From an uncultured Alphaproteobacteria bacterium (GTDB lineage: Bacteria > Pseudomonadota > Alphaproteobacteria > Rhodobacterales > Rhodobacteraceae), in the NCBI GenBank assembly GCA_902537215.1, contig CACBAM010000007.1, positions 62,001-126,000 on the forward strand: DNA of 64,000 nt. Reading direction: 5' to 3'. A program made the translations under genes and the position numbers. Shown in pieces: positions 18,429 through 27,669 of the stretch. How positions within the stretch are numbered: the first letter of the stretch is position 1; the number at the start of each line of letters is the position of its first letter. The notes under the pieces are model-generated. The model made no database searches. It worked only from the letters and a program-made list of their open reading frames with translations, and was not told where the DNA came from.

Positions 18429-18764
18429 ATGGACTGGAAAAAATTAACCACCGATACCAAACAATCGTTTTCTAAATTCAAAAAGGCAACCCCAGTTACG
18501 TTTGAAGGTTTTGAAGTTATGGGTAAAGATGCAAAGAAGGATGGACACTTGAGTACGAAAACCAAGGAATTCATTGCGCTTGGTATCTCAGTTGCTGTGA
18601 GGTGTGAGAGTTGTATCGGACTACACGTCGAACATTTAGTTCATTTAGGGGCAACAAGAGAGGAATTAGTTGAAGCTTTAAGCATGAGCTCATATATGGG
18701 TGGCGGGCCTTCTTTAACTTATAGCGCAAAGGCATTGGAGGCCTTTGACCAATTATCAAATTAG
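18429..18764 (+). CDS. AhpD-like / carboxymuconolactone decarboxylase family protein
   Basis: A 111-residue all-alpha protein. The redox motif CESCIGLHVEH (about residues 58-68) is the AhpD-type CxxC with the downstream histidine; GATREELVEAL follows as in the family. AhpD-like members act as thiol reductants in peroxide defence, and others are of unknown function. AAGGATAGG nearby upstream serves as the ribosome site. It is monocistronic. Confidence 0.9.
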   Translation: MDWKKLTTDTKQSFSKFKKATPVTFEGFEVMGKDAKKDGHLSTKTKEFIALGISVAVRCESCIGLHVEHLVHLGATREELVEALSMSSYMGGGPSLTYSAKALEAFDQLSN

Positions 18765-18938
18765 GAATTGTGAAGAGTAACTCTTAGATATAAGAAATGG
18801 ATTTAGAGAAGGTCGATTGTTTACCATGCCAATCGATGACATACTATGATGGAAGGTGGAGAATTGATCCTCAATGGCTTTGAGCGCACAAAAAGTCTCT
18901 TGGAAAAATATAAAACTTTAAAGCCGTTTATAGCGTTA

Positions 18939-20249
18939 TTAGCCTAAAACGGACATGCTGCTTTCTTCATTAATTATGCGGTTACGTGAATAAAAGCCCA
19001 GATCAATTTCTCTATCAATATAATTTAATTGAAGTTTGATAGGATCCTTATCATGATCATGCCCATCTTCGCACTTCACTATCAATTCAGCCATAATTTT
19101 TCCAGCCATCGGAGCATTCTTATATTGATTTCCACTCGAGCCAACCGCCATATAAAATCCTGGCAAAGAGGATTTATCGTAAATGGGGATCCAATCATCA
19201 GATACGTCATATAAAGCCACCACACCCTTTGAATTTGATGGTATTGGCAAATCTGGGTACCTCTGTGCCTGTCTTAAAACTTGGGCTCTCCATTGCTCAG
19301 AAAAGCTTTCGTCCCATATATCAGGATCTACGAACAACCTTTCATCACATTCCGGGTCTTCACTACCGATAAGCACATTGTTTCCAATTTCAGGTCGGCT
19401 ATAACACCCTATATCGCTATCAGAAATTACAAAACCTTCTTTCTCATAATTAAATCCAGATGGAGAAGGCACATGACAAACCTCGACCTTTAAAGCTTTT
19501 GTTTTTATATTCATATCATTTTCTACGCCTGCCATTTGGTTGACCTTCATAGAGTGTGGCCCAGCAACATTCACAACAATTTTTGCGTTAATTTTCTCAC
19601 CATTTTCTAAAACAACGCCACTGACTCTCCCCTTTTCCTGAATTATCTCTTTAACGCTTGATTTAAATAGAAATTTTGCTCCTTTCTTGGAAGCTGCCAT
19701 TTGTAGATTTTGCGCAGAAAGCTGAGGATCATTTATATAACCTGCTGTGGGAAAGAAAACAGATCCCCTTAAATCATCTCCGGTTTTTGACCCAAAGCTT
19801 TTATCGCTTGTTGACTTTACAGGTCCATATTTATTGGTATCAACAATTCTTAATTTTTCTTTGATTTTTTTTGGGTCCCATAGCTCATGGGGTATATTCA
19901 GTTCTTCAGCTCTTTTAATTACTTTATCTAGATAGTTATTTTGCTCAGTTTGGTAAATCATACACCCACACTCAATAAACGTAGCCAGATTATCGTGTTC
20001 TGATGCCTCTAAATATGCCATCCAATCTTTCCAAAAGTGATAGCTCTCATAAGCAAGAGCGCAGCCATCAAACGTCGAGTAATGTACTCTAATAATTGCA
20101 CAGGATGCCGAAGTAGAGCCATAACCTGAAACGTGATTTCTATCTATGTTTAGAGTCTTCAAACCTTGTTTAGATAACTCAAAGGCAACGGCGTTGCCGA
20201 TAACACCAGCCCCAATAATGATAGCATCAAAATTTTGTTCGTTACCCAT
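18939..20249 (-). CDS. FAD-dependent oxidoreductase, DAO family
   Basis: A 436-residue flavoprotein. The N-terminal dinucleotide fold is FDAIIIGAGVIGNAVAFEL with an acidic end to strand 2, and a second FAD contact occurs as VVNVAGPHSMKVNQMAG near residue 225; the C-terminal YMAVGSSGNQYKNAPMAGK closes the FAD site. The fold is that of sarcosine, dimethylglycine or other amine and amino-acid oxidases. It is the last gene of a three-gene same-strand run (SDR, FadH-like, this), separated by 40 bases from the FadH-like gene, so its substrate may belong to that pathway. Confidence 0.88.
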   Translation of the reverse strand: MGNEQNFDAIIIGAGVIGNAVAFELSKQGLKTLNIDRNHVSGYGSTSASCAIIRVHYSTFDGCALAYESYHFWKDWMAYLEASEHDNLATFIECGCMIYQTEQNNYLDKVIKRAEELNIPHELWDPKKIKEKLRIVDTNKYGPVKSTSDKSFGSKTGDDLRGSVFFPTAGYINDPQLSAQNLQMAASKKGAKFLFKSSVKEIIQEKGRVSGVVLENGEKINAKIVVNVAGPHSMKVNQMAGVENDMNIKTKALKVEVCHVPSPSGFNYEKEGFVISDSDIGCYSRPEIGNNVLIGSEDPECDERLFVDPDIWDESFSEQWRAQVLRQAQRYPDLPIPSNSKGVVALYDVSDDWIPIYDKSSLPGFYMAVGSSGNQYKNAPMAGKIMAELIVKCEDGHDHDKDPIKLQLNYIDREIDLGFYSRNRIINEESSMSVLG

Positions 20250-20288
20250 CTGCTTCCTTTCATAATTGTAAAAATTATACTTTAAAAA

Positions 20289-22322
20289 CTAAATAACTGC
20301 TGCTAATTGCGAAGCTTGCTTAATTGCCACCTTTGCATCTAATTCTCTAGCCTCATAAGCACCCCCGACCAGGTGCATGCGAAATTCAGTATTATTTGCC
20401 GAGTTAAAAAATGAACGGTCTGGCTCCTGTCCAGCACAAACAATAATGTTATCGCATTCAATAAACTGATCCTCATCATTAATAGAGATGTAAATACCAT
20501 TTTTTGCAATCTTTTTATAGGTAACTCCCTTAAGCATCTTTATTTCTTTTTTCCTCAAACTTAACCTATGAGTCCATCCGGTGGTTTTACCTAGTGCAAT
20601 CCCTAATGGCGTTACTTTTCTTTGCAATAAATAGATTTCACGCTCAGATTTACTTGCTTTAGCCATAACACCCGTTACACCTCCTCTCGGATGATTGGTA
20701 AAATCTATACCCCATTGCTCAGCAAAGTCGTCTATATTGGTGGAGGGGTTCTTTTTACCGTGAGATAAGAGTTCAGCCATATCAAACCCTATACCCCCAG
20801 CCCCAATTAGAACCACCTTTTTCCCAATTTTATCTATGTTTCTTATTGCATCTATATACGAAATTACTATGTCTTCATCAGAACCAGGAATATCAAGAGA
20901 CCTTGGATATACTCCCGTCGATACAATAACTTCATCATAATTTTTATCCATTAAATCAATAGGTTGAACCTTTTTATTTAAGTATAATTTAACACCATTT
21001 TTTTTAAGCATGGTGGAAAAATAGCGGATTGTTTCATGAAACTCCTCTTTACCGGGTATTTGTTTGGCCAAATTAAACTGACCCCCTATCTGATCACTTG
21101 CCTCAAATAATTCAACATGATGCCCTCTTGAAGCTGCAATTTCAGAAAAAGCGAGTCCTGCTGGGCCAGCACCAATGACGGCAATAGTTTTTTTATTGGT
21201 AGTTGGTAAATAGTTCAGGTTGGTTTCATTACATGCTCTCGGATTCACTAGACATGATATTTCTTTTTTATCAAAGGCATGATCTAAGCAAGCTTGGTTA
21301 CAAGCTATGCATGTGTTTATTTCGTCTTCCCTGCCCTCTTTAATTTTTTCAAAAATTTTACCATCTGCAAGAAATGGTCTTGCCATCGAAACTAAGTCTG
21401 CATCACCATTCGCCAAAACTGTCTCTGCGACATCCGGCATATTTATTCTGTTTGATGTAATTACCGGAACATTAATAACACTTTTTAAGCGTTTAGTCAC
21501 TGAAGTAAAAGCTGCTCTTGGAACCATAGTTGCAATGGTTGGAACAGGGCTTTCATGCCATGAAAAATGAGTAGACACTATCGAAACACCTGAATTTTCT
21601 AAGGCCTGCCCTAAAGTACAGATCTCTTCCCATGACATTCCTCCCTCAAGCATATCCATTGCTGGTATTCTGAATATAATCAAAAAATCTTCACCAACAG
21701 ATTTACGAATTCCTTCCACAATTTCTGTTGCAATTCTTATTTTATTAGGGAAACATCCTCCATATTCGTCTGTTCTCAGATTTGTTTTGTTAACGAAAAA
21801 AGTAGAAATAAAATATCCAGCTGAACCAATGATTTCCACTCCATCATAATTAGCTTTTTTACATAATTCTGCACACTTGATAAAATCACCAATTTGCTTT
21901 CTGAGCACCTCTAGTGACATTTCGTTAGGAACAAGACGACCAATTCTAGATCGTACTGGACTAGCGGCAACTAATTCCTTACTAATTGCCAACGGACCCG
22001 AATGTAAAATCTGCATACAAATTTTTGTATCTACATTCGCATTGTGCACCGCATCTGTTACAAGCTTATGTCTTGCGATTTGACTTTGTTGGTTAAAAAT
22101 AGCTCCGTCAAGAGCACCTTCTTCATTGGGGGAAATACCTCCTGTTATTATAAGACCAACGCCTGTGGATGCCCTTTCAGCAAAATATTCTCCCATTCTA
22201 GAAAAGTCGTCTTGTCCTCCCTCTTCTAAGCCTGTGTGCATAGATCCCATTATAATTCTATTTTTTATAATATGGTTGCCGACTATCAGTGGTTCAAAAA
22301 TATGCCTATACTTATTTTTCAT
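20289..22322 (-). CDS. fadH: 2,4-dienoyl-CoA reductase-like (FadH) old yellow enzyme
   Basis: A 677-residue iron-sulfur flavoenzyme. Residues 1-340 form the FMN TIM barrel; a tyrosine in GSAGYF and a histidine in FSWHESPVPTIAT correspond to the catalytic pair of E. coli FadH. The [4Fe-4S] cysteines are in CIACNQACLDHAF followed by SCLVNPRAC, almost the FadH pattern. An FAD site (AVIGAGPAGLAFSEIAA) and an NADPH site (VVLIGAGGIGFDMAELL) follow. FadH removes double bonds during unsaturated fatty acid oxidation. The operon with an SDR and a DAO flavoprotein is unusual for FadH, so a related reductase or demethylase (TMADH-type) is the alternative. Confidence 0.82.
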   Translation of the reverse strand: MKNKYRHIFEPLIVGNHIIKNRIIMGSMHTGLEEGGQDDFSRMGEYFAERASTGVGLIITGGISPNEEGALDGAIFNQQSQIARHKLVTDAVHNANVDTKICMQILHSGPLAISKELVAASPVRSRIGRLVPNEMSLEVLRKQIGDFIKCAELCKKANYDGVEIIGSAGYFISTFFVNKTNLRTDEYGGCFPNKIRIATEIVEGIRKSVGEDFLIIFRIPAMDMLEGGMSWEEICTLGQALENSGVSIVSTHFSWHESPVPTIATMVPRAAFTSVTKRLKSVINVPVITSNRINMPDVAETVLANGDADLVSMARPFLADGKIFEKIKEGREDEINTCIACNQACLDHAFDKKEISCLVNPRACNETNLNYLPTTNKKTIAVIGAGPAGLAFSEIAASRGHHVELFEASDQIGGQFNLAKQIPGKEEFHETIRYFSTMLKKNGVKLYLNKKVQPIDLMDKNYDEVIVSTGVYPRSLDIPGSDEDIVISYIDAIRNIDKIGKKVVLIGAGGIGFDMAELLSHGKKNPSTNIDDFAEQWGIDFTNHPRGGVTGVMAKASKSEREIYLLQRKVTPLGIALGKTTGWTHRLSLRKKEIKMLKGVTYKKIAKNGIYISINDEDQFIECDNIIVCAGQEPDRSFFNSANNTEFRMHLVGGAYEARELDAKVAIKQASQLAAVI

Positions 22323-22368
22323 TTTATTTCCTACTTTCTTAAAATTCTTTACTCAAGACGACAACCAA

Positions 22369-23094
22369 TCAACTAGCAGACCATCCTCCATCGATAATAT
22401 GCTCTTGCCCCGTGACAAATTTACTTTCATCAGATGCCAAATAAACTGCTAGATCAGCAATTTCATCTGCCAATCCAAGTCTTCCCATGGGTTGCCTATT
22501 AACAAAGTCATTCATAGCCTTATCATAATCACCAGTCGCTTCCAGCCTTTCATGCAATGATGGGGTATCAACAGTACCTGGGCATATACAATTACATCTA
22601 ATTCCCTCTTTAACAAAATCTACCGCTACAGACTTGGTTAAACCGATTACTGCAGCTTTTGACAAACCATAAATACAACGATTTGGTGCGCCAATTACAG
22701 ATGAAACCACGGAACCAATATTAATTATACTTCCACCACCTTTATTCTGCATAAAAGGGATAGCAGCTTTTATAGTGCGATACATAGACTTGATATTTAA
22801 ATCAATTGCGTCATCAAACTCCTCTTCTTTAGATATAAGTATTGTACCTGAATGAACTATACCTGCACAATTTATCAATATGTCTGGCTCAAAATCTTTT
22901 ATCACTTTAAGGATAGCTTCAGCATCTCTTACATCTACACAAAGAGACTTGGAGACTTTTAATTGCGTTAAATTATCATCGTTTATGTCAACGGCCAGCA
23001 CGTCGGAACCAAAATGGAAGAATTTCTCTGCTATAGCTTTACCAATTCCCTGACCGGCGGCAGTTACGAAAGCTTTTTTGTTTTTGAGTCGCAT
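22369..23094 (-). CDS. Short-chain dehydrogenase, BDH2 / sugar-acid dehydrogenase type
   Basis: A 241-residue classical SDR. Cofactor motif TAAGQGIGKAIA near residue 11, LAVDIND (the acidic residue suggests NAD), NCAG near 80, catalytic Ser in INIGSV, and YGLSK (Tyr and Lys) near 142-146. The C-terminus TGQEHIIDGGWSAS is typical. Closest by eye are the human BDH2/DHRS6 type and bacterial 2-keto-3-deoxy-L-fuconate dehydrogenases; which substrate applies is not visible. It is first in the operon with the FadH-like and DAO genes. Confidence 0.9.
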   Translation of the reverse strand: MRLKNKKAFVTAAGQGIGKAIAEKFFHFGSDVLAVDINDDNLTQLKVSKSLCVDVRDAEAILKVIKDFEPDILINCAGIVHSGTILISKEEEFDDAIDLNIKSMYRTIKAAIPFMQNKGGGSIINIGSVVSSVIGAPNRCIYGLSKAAVIGLTKSVAVDFVKEGIRCNCICPGTVDTPSLHERLEATGDYDKAMNDFVNRQPMGRLGLADEIADLAVYLASDESKFVTGQEHIIDGGWSAS

Positions 23095-23161
23095 TATTCT
23101 GGAAAATTGTTAATTTATCTTGAATAATTAAAATAAAAATATTTTTGATCGAGGTCAATAA

Positions 23162-23317
23162 TTGGAACTTTTTTTTCTAGGCATAATTGGCTTTTTACTT
23201 CTTTTTGGCTTCAGACCCATATTAAAAATACTCAAACTTTTCATGGTAGGATCTAGCTTAATTTGGTTAGTCATAATAGGTAGTATTGCTTTTGGTATAA
23301 TGATATATGTGGTCTAG
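23162..23317 (+). CDS. Small membrane protein, 51 residues, coupled to the next flavoprotein
   Basis: Translation from TTG at 23162 gives 51 residues with two hydrophobic helices, LFFLGIIGFLLLFGF and IWLVIIGSIAFGIMIYVV, separated by a short basic loop (RPILKILK). GAGG at 23151-23154 is a well-placed ribosome site. The TAG stop at 23315-23317 overlaps the GTG start of the flavoprotein by one base, a typical coupling arrangement. I do not recognise a family. A role as membrane anchor or partner of the soluble flavoprotein is a reasonable inference. Confidence 0.6.
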   Translation: MELFFLGIIGFLLLFGFRPILKILKLFMVGSSLIWLVIIGSIAFGIMIYVV

Positions 23318-24408
23318 TGAATGAGATTCAGATGGTAGATATATTAGTAGTTGGTGGTGGAATTGCTGGTCTCTCAGTTGCAGGCAGACTAAGTAAATCA
23401 GCGAAGGTAACTTTGCTAGAAGCCGAAGGAAATCTTGGGTACCACTCATCAAGTAGATCCGCTGCTGCATTTATCGAAGACTACGGAAACGAAATTATTC
23501 GGGAATTCAATAGTGCAAGTAAAAGCTTTCTTTCTAAGGATGGCGTAGATGTCCTGTCCCCAAGGGGCAGCCTAATTTTAGGAAAAAAAGATGAAAAATA
23601 TGCATTTAAAGAGCAATGTTCAGGTTTTGCCCACAATGAAATATCTGTCAGCGATGCGCGTAACCTAATTGAAATAATCAATAATAAATCTGTAAAATAT
23701 GCTGGATACAAAGAGGACATTTACGATATTGACACAGATAAACTATTACAACATTTTACAAAAGATATAAAAGCCAACGGGTCAGAAATTTATACCGACT
23801 CCAAAGTAATTGCTGCTGAGTATAAAGAAGGGAAGTGGCACATTACAACGGATAAAAAAACATTTATTTGTGATATCATTGTAAATGCAGCAGGAGCTTG
23901 GGTAGATGAATTAGCATTGAAATGTGGCATCGAACCTTTAGGCTTTTTACCTCTTAAAAGATCTATGGCTAGAGTGCCTGCTCCTGATGATAGTGGTAAT
24001 CATAAAAGTTGGCCAATGGCTTTTGGACTAAATGAATCTTTTTACGCAAAACCTGATGCAGGAGAAATGATTGTCTCCCCATCGGAAGAAACCAAGTCTT
24101 TTCCTCATGACGCGTATGCAAATGATGAGGACTTAGCAAAAGGCATTTTCAATTTTGAGAAAGTAGTAAGCTATTCTGTTAAAAGAATTACGTCAAGCTG
24201 GGCGGGCCTTCGAACTTTTGCGCCTGATCGCACCCTTGTTATTGGTTTTGATAGTATTGTTCCCAGTTTCTTTTGGCTTGCAGGTCAAGGAGGATATGGC
24301 TTTCAAACGTCAGCTGCAGCAAGCAAAATGGCTAGCGAGATTATTCTAGGGGAAAAATCAAGCTTTGGACAGTTGCAAAAGAGAGTCTCCCCAAATAGAT
24401 TTAAGTAG
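23317..24408 (+). CDS. FAD-dependent oxidoreductase, DAO family (glycine/hydroxyacid oxidase-like)
   Basis: A 363-residue flavoprotein with the N-terminal FAD fold VDILVVGGGIAGLSVAGRL, a HSSSRSAAAF segment that lies over the flavin, a second FAD contact in IVNAAGAWVDEL near residue 190 and the closing motif WLAGQGGYGFQTS near 330. It is closest by eye to D-amino-acid dehydrogenase, glycine oxidase or L-2-hydroxyglutarate-type oxidases. The GTG start overlaps the preceding membrane peptide; ATG at 23332 is the alternative start. The final helix is amphipathic, so membrane attachment would rely on the small upstream protein. Confidence 0.88.
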   Translation: MNEIQMVDILVVGGGIAGLSVAGRLSKSAKVTLLEAEGNLGYHSSSRSAAAFIEDYGNEIIREFNSASKSFLSKDGVDVLSPRGSLILGKKDEKYAFKEQCSGFAHNEISVSDARNLIEIINNKSVKYAGYKEDIYDIDTDKLLQHFTKDIKANGSEIYTDSKVIAAEYKEGKWHITTDKKTFICDIIVNAAGAWVDELALKCGIEPLGFLPLKRSMARVPAPDDSGNHKSWPMAFGLNESFYAKPDAGEMIVSPSEETKSFPHDAYANDEDLAKGIFNFEKVVSYSVKRITSSWAGLRTFAPDRTLVIGFDSIVPSFFWLAGQGGYGFQTSAAASKMASEIILGEKSSFGQLQKRVSPNRFK

Positions 24409-24424
24409 CTTTAGAGCGTTATTA

Positions 24425-25234
24425 CTAATCTTGGATTGATACTTCGTATATAGAATTCCAAAATTTTCCAGTTACAAAAATTCGGTCTTCAACTTTATCA
24501 TAAGCTATCCCATTCAATACATCTTCTGTTCCAGTTCTTTCACTTATTGATGAAAAATCAATCCATCTGACTAATTCACCGGTAGCACTATCGATACATG
24601 CTACTAAGTCAGACTTCCATATATTGGCCCAAATCTCATTTCCAACGAACTCTAACTCATTAAGATTGTCTACAGGTAATCCATTGAAGGTAATTGCTAC
24701 TGACTTTATGACCTGAAGGGTGTTCGGATCACGAAATTTTAAAATGTTACTCCCATCACTCATTACTAAATATTTGTTGTTACTAGTAAGCCCCCAACCC
24801 TCTCCATTATACGACAAAATTTTTATTATCTTGAAAGTAGTTTTATCGTATACGAACATTACTCCCGATTTCCAAGTCAGTTGATAAAGCCTACCATTGA
24901 ATAAAGTAAGTCCTTCAGCAAAAAACTTATCCTCCAATGATATTTTTTTTATCAATTTTTCAGAGTGTGTATTATATCTTCTAAGACTTGAATTTCCATA
25001 TAGACCGGTACTTTCATAAAATATTCCTTCGTCTACAATGAAACCCTGAGTAAAAGCCTTACTATCATGGGCAATTTTTCTTATGATCTTAGGGGTAACT
25101 GTTTCCTGAGCATAAGAATGAAAAACGTTTAGGAAAAAAACAAAAAGATACAGTATATAGACACGACTTTTTATTATCGATAAAAGTCTTGTAAAGAATA
25201 AAAGAGCAGACAAAAACTTGCATGTTGAGGTCAT
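24425..25234 (-). CDS. Glutamine cyclotransferase (glutaminyl-peptide cyclase) family, secreted
   Basis: A 269-residue protein with an N-terminal hydrophobic segment (about residues 24-42) ending SYAQE, a likely signal peptide cut. The mature part is a five-bladed beta-propeller of the plant/bacterial glutaminyl cyclase family, marked by AFTQGF, ESTGLYGNSSLRRY, AEGLTL, YNGEGWGLT and LNELEFVGNEIWAN. The enzyme converts N-terminal glutamine of peptides to pyroglutamate, probably in the periplasm. It is divergent from the aminotransferase with only about 48 bases between them, leaving little room for two promoters. Confidence 0.87.
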   Translation of the reverse strand: MTSTCKFLSALLFFTRLLSIIKSRVYILYLFVFFLNVFHSYAQETVTPKIIRKIAHDSKAFTQGFIVDEGIFYESTGLYGNSSLRRYNTHSEKLIKKISLEDKFFAEGLTLFNGRLYQLTWKSGVMFVYDKTTFKIIKILSYNGEGWGLTSNNKYLVMSDGSNILKFRDPNTLQVIKSVAITFNGLPVDNLNELEFVGNEIWANIWKSDLVACIDSATGELVRWIDFSSISERTGTEDVLNGIAYDKVEDRIFVTGKFWNSIYEVSIQD

Positions 25235-25282
25235 GTCTTTTAGAAAATAGTGTATTTTTTTGTTAAAAGGAATTTAAATATC

Positions 25283-26467
25283 GTGCAATTTGCATCAATA
25301 ACAAAAAGAGTAGCAAAATTAGGCTCTGAAAAATGGATGCCCCATTTGAAAGCAAAGAAAATGGCGGAAATTGATCCTGATGTAATTTTGTTAACCATAG
25401 GCCAGCCTGATATTTCCGTTTCAGACGAGCTTGCCAACATTACGATCAAGGCCATTAAAGAAGGAAGAACAGGTTATTCCAATGGAAGAGGAGAACAAAA
25501 CTTAGTTTCCAGCCTAGTAAATAAGTATAATGACGAATGTGGGCTTAATATAACCGAAAAAAATGTCTTGTGTTTCCCCGGCACTCAAACCTCACTTTTT
25601 GCATCGATTATGGGCCTTGTAAATGAAGGCGATGAGGTTCTTTTAGGAGATCCGCTATACGCTACTTATGAAGGCGTTGTAGCCGCTGCAGGCGGAACGA
25701 TAAAAAGAATTGAACTAAAAAAAGAAAATAGTTTTCGAATGAACCCTAGTGACTTAGCCAACTCTGTAACAAGCAAAAGCAAAGTTCTTCTTTTGAATAA
25801 TCCACATAATCCATCTGGAGCATTATTGACTAAAAAAGAAATAGAAGAAATTGTTAAAGTTTGTCTCCAAAACGATTTGTGGATCATCTCAGACGAAGTG
25901 TATGCATCCCTAATTTATGATTTTGATAACAAAACGGAATTTTACTCACCACTAAATGTTCGAGACGCATCGCATCGTACTATTGTTGTCTCAAGTATAT
26001 CGAAATCACATGCAGCGCCAGGGTTTAGAAGTGGATGGCTGGTTGGTCCTAAAAACTTTTGCGATGCGGTTTTGCCCCTCTCTGAAACAATGCTATTTGG
26101 CAACCAACCATTCATAGCAGATATGACTGCATATGCGCTAGAAAATGATTTTCGTACTGCAAAAAAAATGAGGGATTCATATTATCATAGGGCCGTAAAT
26201 ATTTATGAAGTTTTAAAAAAAACAAATAAAGTGGAGCCAATAATGCCGCAGTCAGGAATGTTCCTACTTGCCGATATATCTAAAACAGGACTAAGTAGCG
26301 ACGCTTTTGTTAAACAACTTCTAGAGGAAGAAAAATTGGCGCTCATGCCAGGCGCATCATTTGGAGAAAATGCCCACCATCTTGTACGCATAAGTTTAAC
26401 GGTGCCTGATAAGATGATAAACCTATCTTGCGAAAGGCTAAAACGTTTTATAAACCGAATAATTTAG
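25283..26467 (+). CDS. Class I/II PLP-dependent aminotransferase (aspartate aminotransferase type)
   Basis: About 394 residues from the GTG at 25283, which has AAGGA 11 bases upstream and gives the family N-terminus QFASITKRVAKLGSEKW. A GTG at 25250 in the same frame would add an unlikely hydrophobic leader. Conserved positions are LTIGQPDI near residue 38, GRTGYSNGRG, NNPHNPSGA (Asn for PLP), SDEVYASL (Asp and Tyr) and SISKSHAAPGFRSGW with the Schiff-base lysine and a phosphate-binding arginine. It transfers amino groups between amino acids and 2-oxoacids; the amino acid is not defined. Confidence 0.9.
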   Translation: MQFASITKRVAKLGSEKWMPHLKAKKMAEIDPDVILLTIGQPDISVSDELANITIKAIKEGRTGYSNGRGEQNLVSSLVNKYNDECGLNITEKNVLCFPGTQTSLFASIMGLVNEGDEVLLGDPLYATYEGVVAAAGGTIKRIELKKENSFRMNPSDLANSVTSKSKVLLLNNPHNPSGALLTKKEIEEIVKVCLQNDLWIISDEVYASLIYDFDNKTEFYSPLNVRDASHRTIVVSSISKSHAAPGFRSGWLVGPKNFCDAVLPLSETMLFGNQPFIADMTAYALENDFRTAKKMRDSYYHRAVNIYEVLKKTNKVEPIMPQSGMFLLADISKTGLSSDAFVKQLLEEEKLALMPGASFGENAHHLVRISLTVPDKMINLSCERLKRFINRII

Positions 26468-26487
26468 ACTTTTTCTGAAGGTAGAAG

Positions 26488-27660
26488 CTATATTGCTTTT
26501 AAAGCTCTTTCAATAGAGGCTACTAATTCATTTGGATCTTCAAGACCAACAGATACTCTGAAAAAGCCTTCGGATATACCAAGCTCCTTACGAGCATTTA
26601 GATTAAGGTATCTATGTGAACTACTTCCGGGATGCGATATTGTAGTTCCAATATCTCCTAATGTGGGAGCAAACGCTATACCCTCTATATTTTCAATAAA
26701 TTTATTTGCATCTATCCTATTATCACCGATTTCAAAGCTTACCATATTGCAGCCATTTCCCTTTAAGAGTTGCTTTGCAAGTGATATATCAGGGTGCTCT
26801 GACATGGTGGGGTAAAGTACTTTTTTAATCTTGCTATTTTTCTTCAAGGCTTCAGCAAGGACTTCTGCGTTTTTTTGAGCTTTTTCAAATCTTAATTCAA
26901 ATGTAGCAAGACCTCTTTCAGCCAGCCAACAATCAAAAGGACTTGGAGTTGCACCAATTGAAACAGAAAAGTTGTAAATTGCCTCCATCTTGTTTTGATC
27001 TTTTGATGAAATATACCCTAATGTGGTATCGGAGTGACCAGATAACAATTTAGTAATAGAATGAACAACAAAATCAGCGCCATACTCAAAAGGCTTAATG
27101 CATGCAGGTGTTGTAAATGTATTATCAACAGCCAATAAAATATTGTTTCTTTTACATAAATTTGCGATACCCTCTATGTCGGCAACCCTAAGTGTTGGGT
27201 TAGACACACACTCAATTAAGATCATTTTTGTATTTTTTCTAATCTCAGTTTTAAATGAGTCAATATTTGTTGGATCAGCGAATGACGTTTGAATACCAAA
27301 TCTAGGCAGATCTTCACGCATCAGTCTCAATGTACGACCATATAATTGGCTACCTCCTAAAACATGGTCGCCCAAAGACAAGGTACCCATAATAAGAGAC
27401 GAAATGGCTGCCATTCCAGAACTTACAACTAAACCGGTGGAACTCCCTTCAAGGTTATCAATCAAACGAGCTAAGATTTCTGCATTAGGATGCCCTTCTC
27501 TTGCGTATGTATAACCTTTTTGCTTGCCTTCATATTGTTCATCGAGCGCATTTGGAGATTGAGAAGCATAAACAACCGATGGCATAATAGGGGTTGCAAC
27601 CTGCTCTGATATAGAATTTGGCACCCCGTTTGGCCTTATTATAGTGCGTTTCATTTTCAT
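26488..27660 (-). CDS. Cys/Met metabolism PLP enzyme (cystathionine synthase/lyase or methionine lyase type)
   Basis: A 390-residue fold-type I PLP enzyme. Motifs include YTYAREGHPNAEIL near residue 50, SSGMAAISSLIMGTL, LYGRTLRLM (active-site Tyr), ECVSNPTL, AVDNTFTTP (Asp under the pyridine) and HSITKLLSGHSDTTLG with the PLP lysine near 200. The C-terminal EGFFRVSVGLEDPNEL binds the substrate carboxylate. Within the family, gamma-synthase, gamma- or beta-lyase and O-acylhomoserine sulfhydrylase cannot be told apart here. It converges with the aminotransferase gene. Two nearby ATG codons (residues 1 and 3) are possible starts. Confidence 0.9.
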   Translation of the reverse strand: MKMKRTIIRPNGVPNSISEQVATPIMPSVVYASQSPNALDEQYEGKQKGYTYAREGHPNAEILARLIDNLEGSSTGLVVSSGMAAISSLIMGTLSLGDHVLGGSQLYGRTLRLMREDLPRFGIQTSFADPTNIDSFKTEIRKNTKMILIECVSNPTLRVADIEGIANLCKRNNILLAVDNTFTTPACIKPFEYGADFVVHSITKLLSGHSDTTLGYISSKDQNKMEAIYNFSVSIGATPSPFDCWLAERGLATFELRFEKAQKNAEVLAEALKKNSKIKKVLYPTMSEHPDISLAKQLLKGNGCNMVSFEIGDNRIDANKFIENIEGIAFAPTLGDIGTTISHPGSSSHRYLNLNARKELGISEGFFRVSVGLEDPNELVASIERALKAI

Positions 27661-27669
27661 TCTAAATTA

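Noticed and set aside
18797-18883. 29-codon ATG ORF between AhpD-like and DAO genes (contains CLPC)
   Set aside because: Looks somewhat protein-like but has no ribosome site and is too short to judge; kept only as a note.
22126-22452. Plus-strand ORF of 108 codons over FadH-like and SDR genes
   Set aside because: Spans the ends of two supported genes on the other strand; no ribosome site and no recognisable fold.
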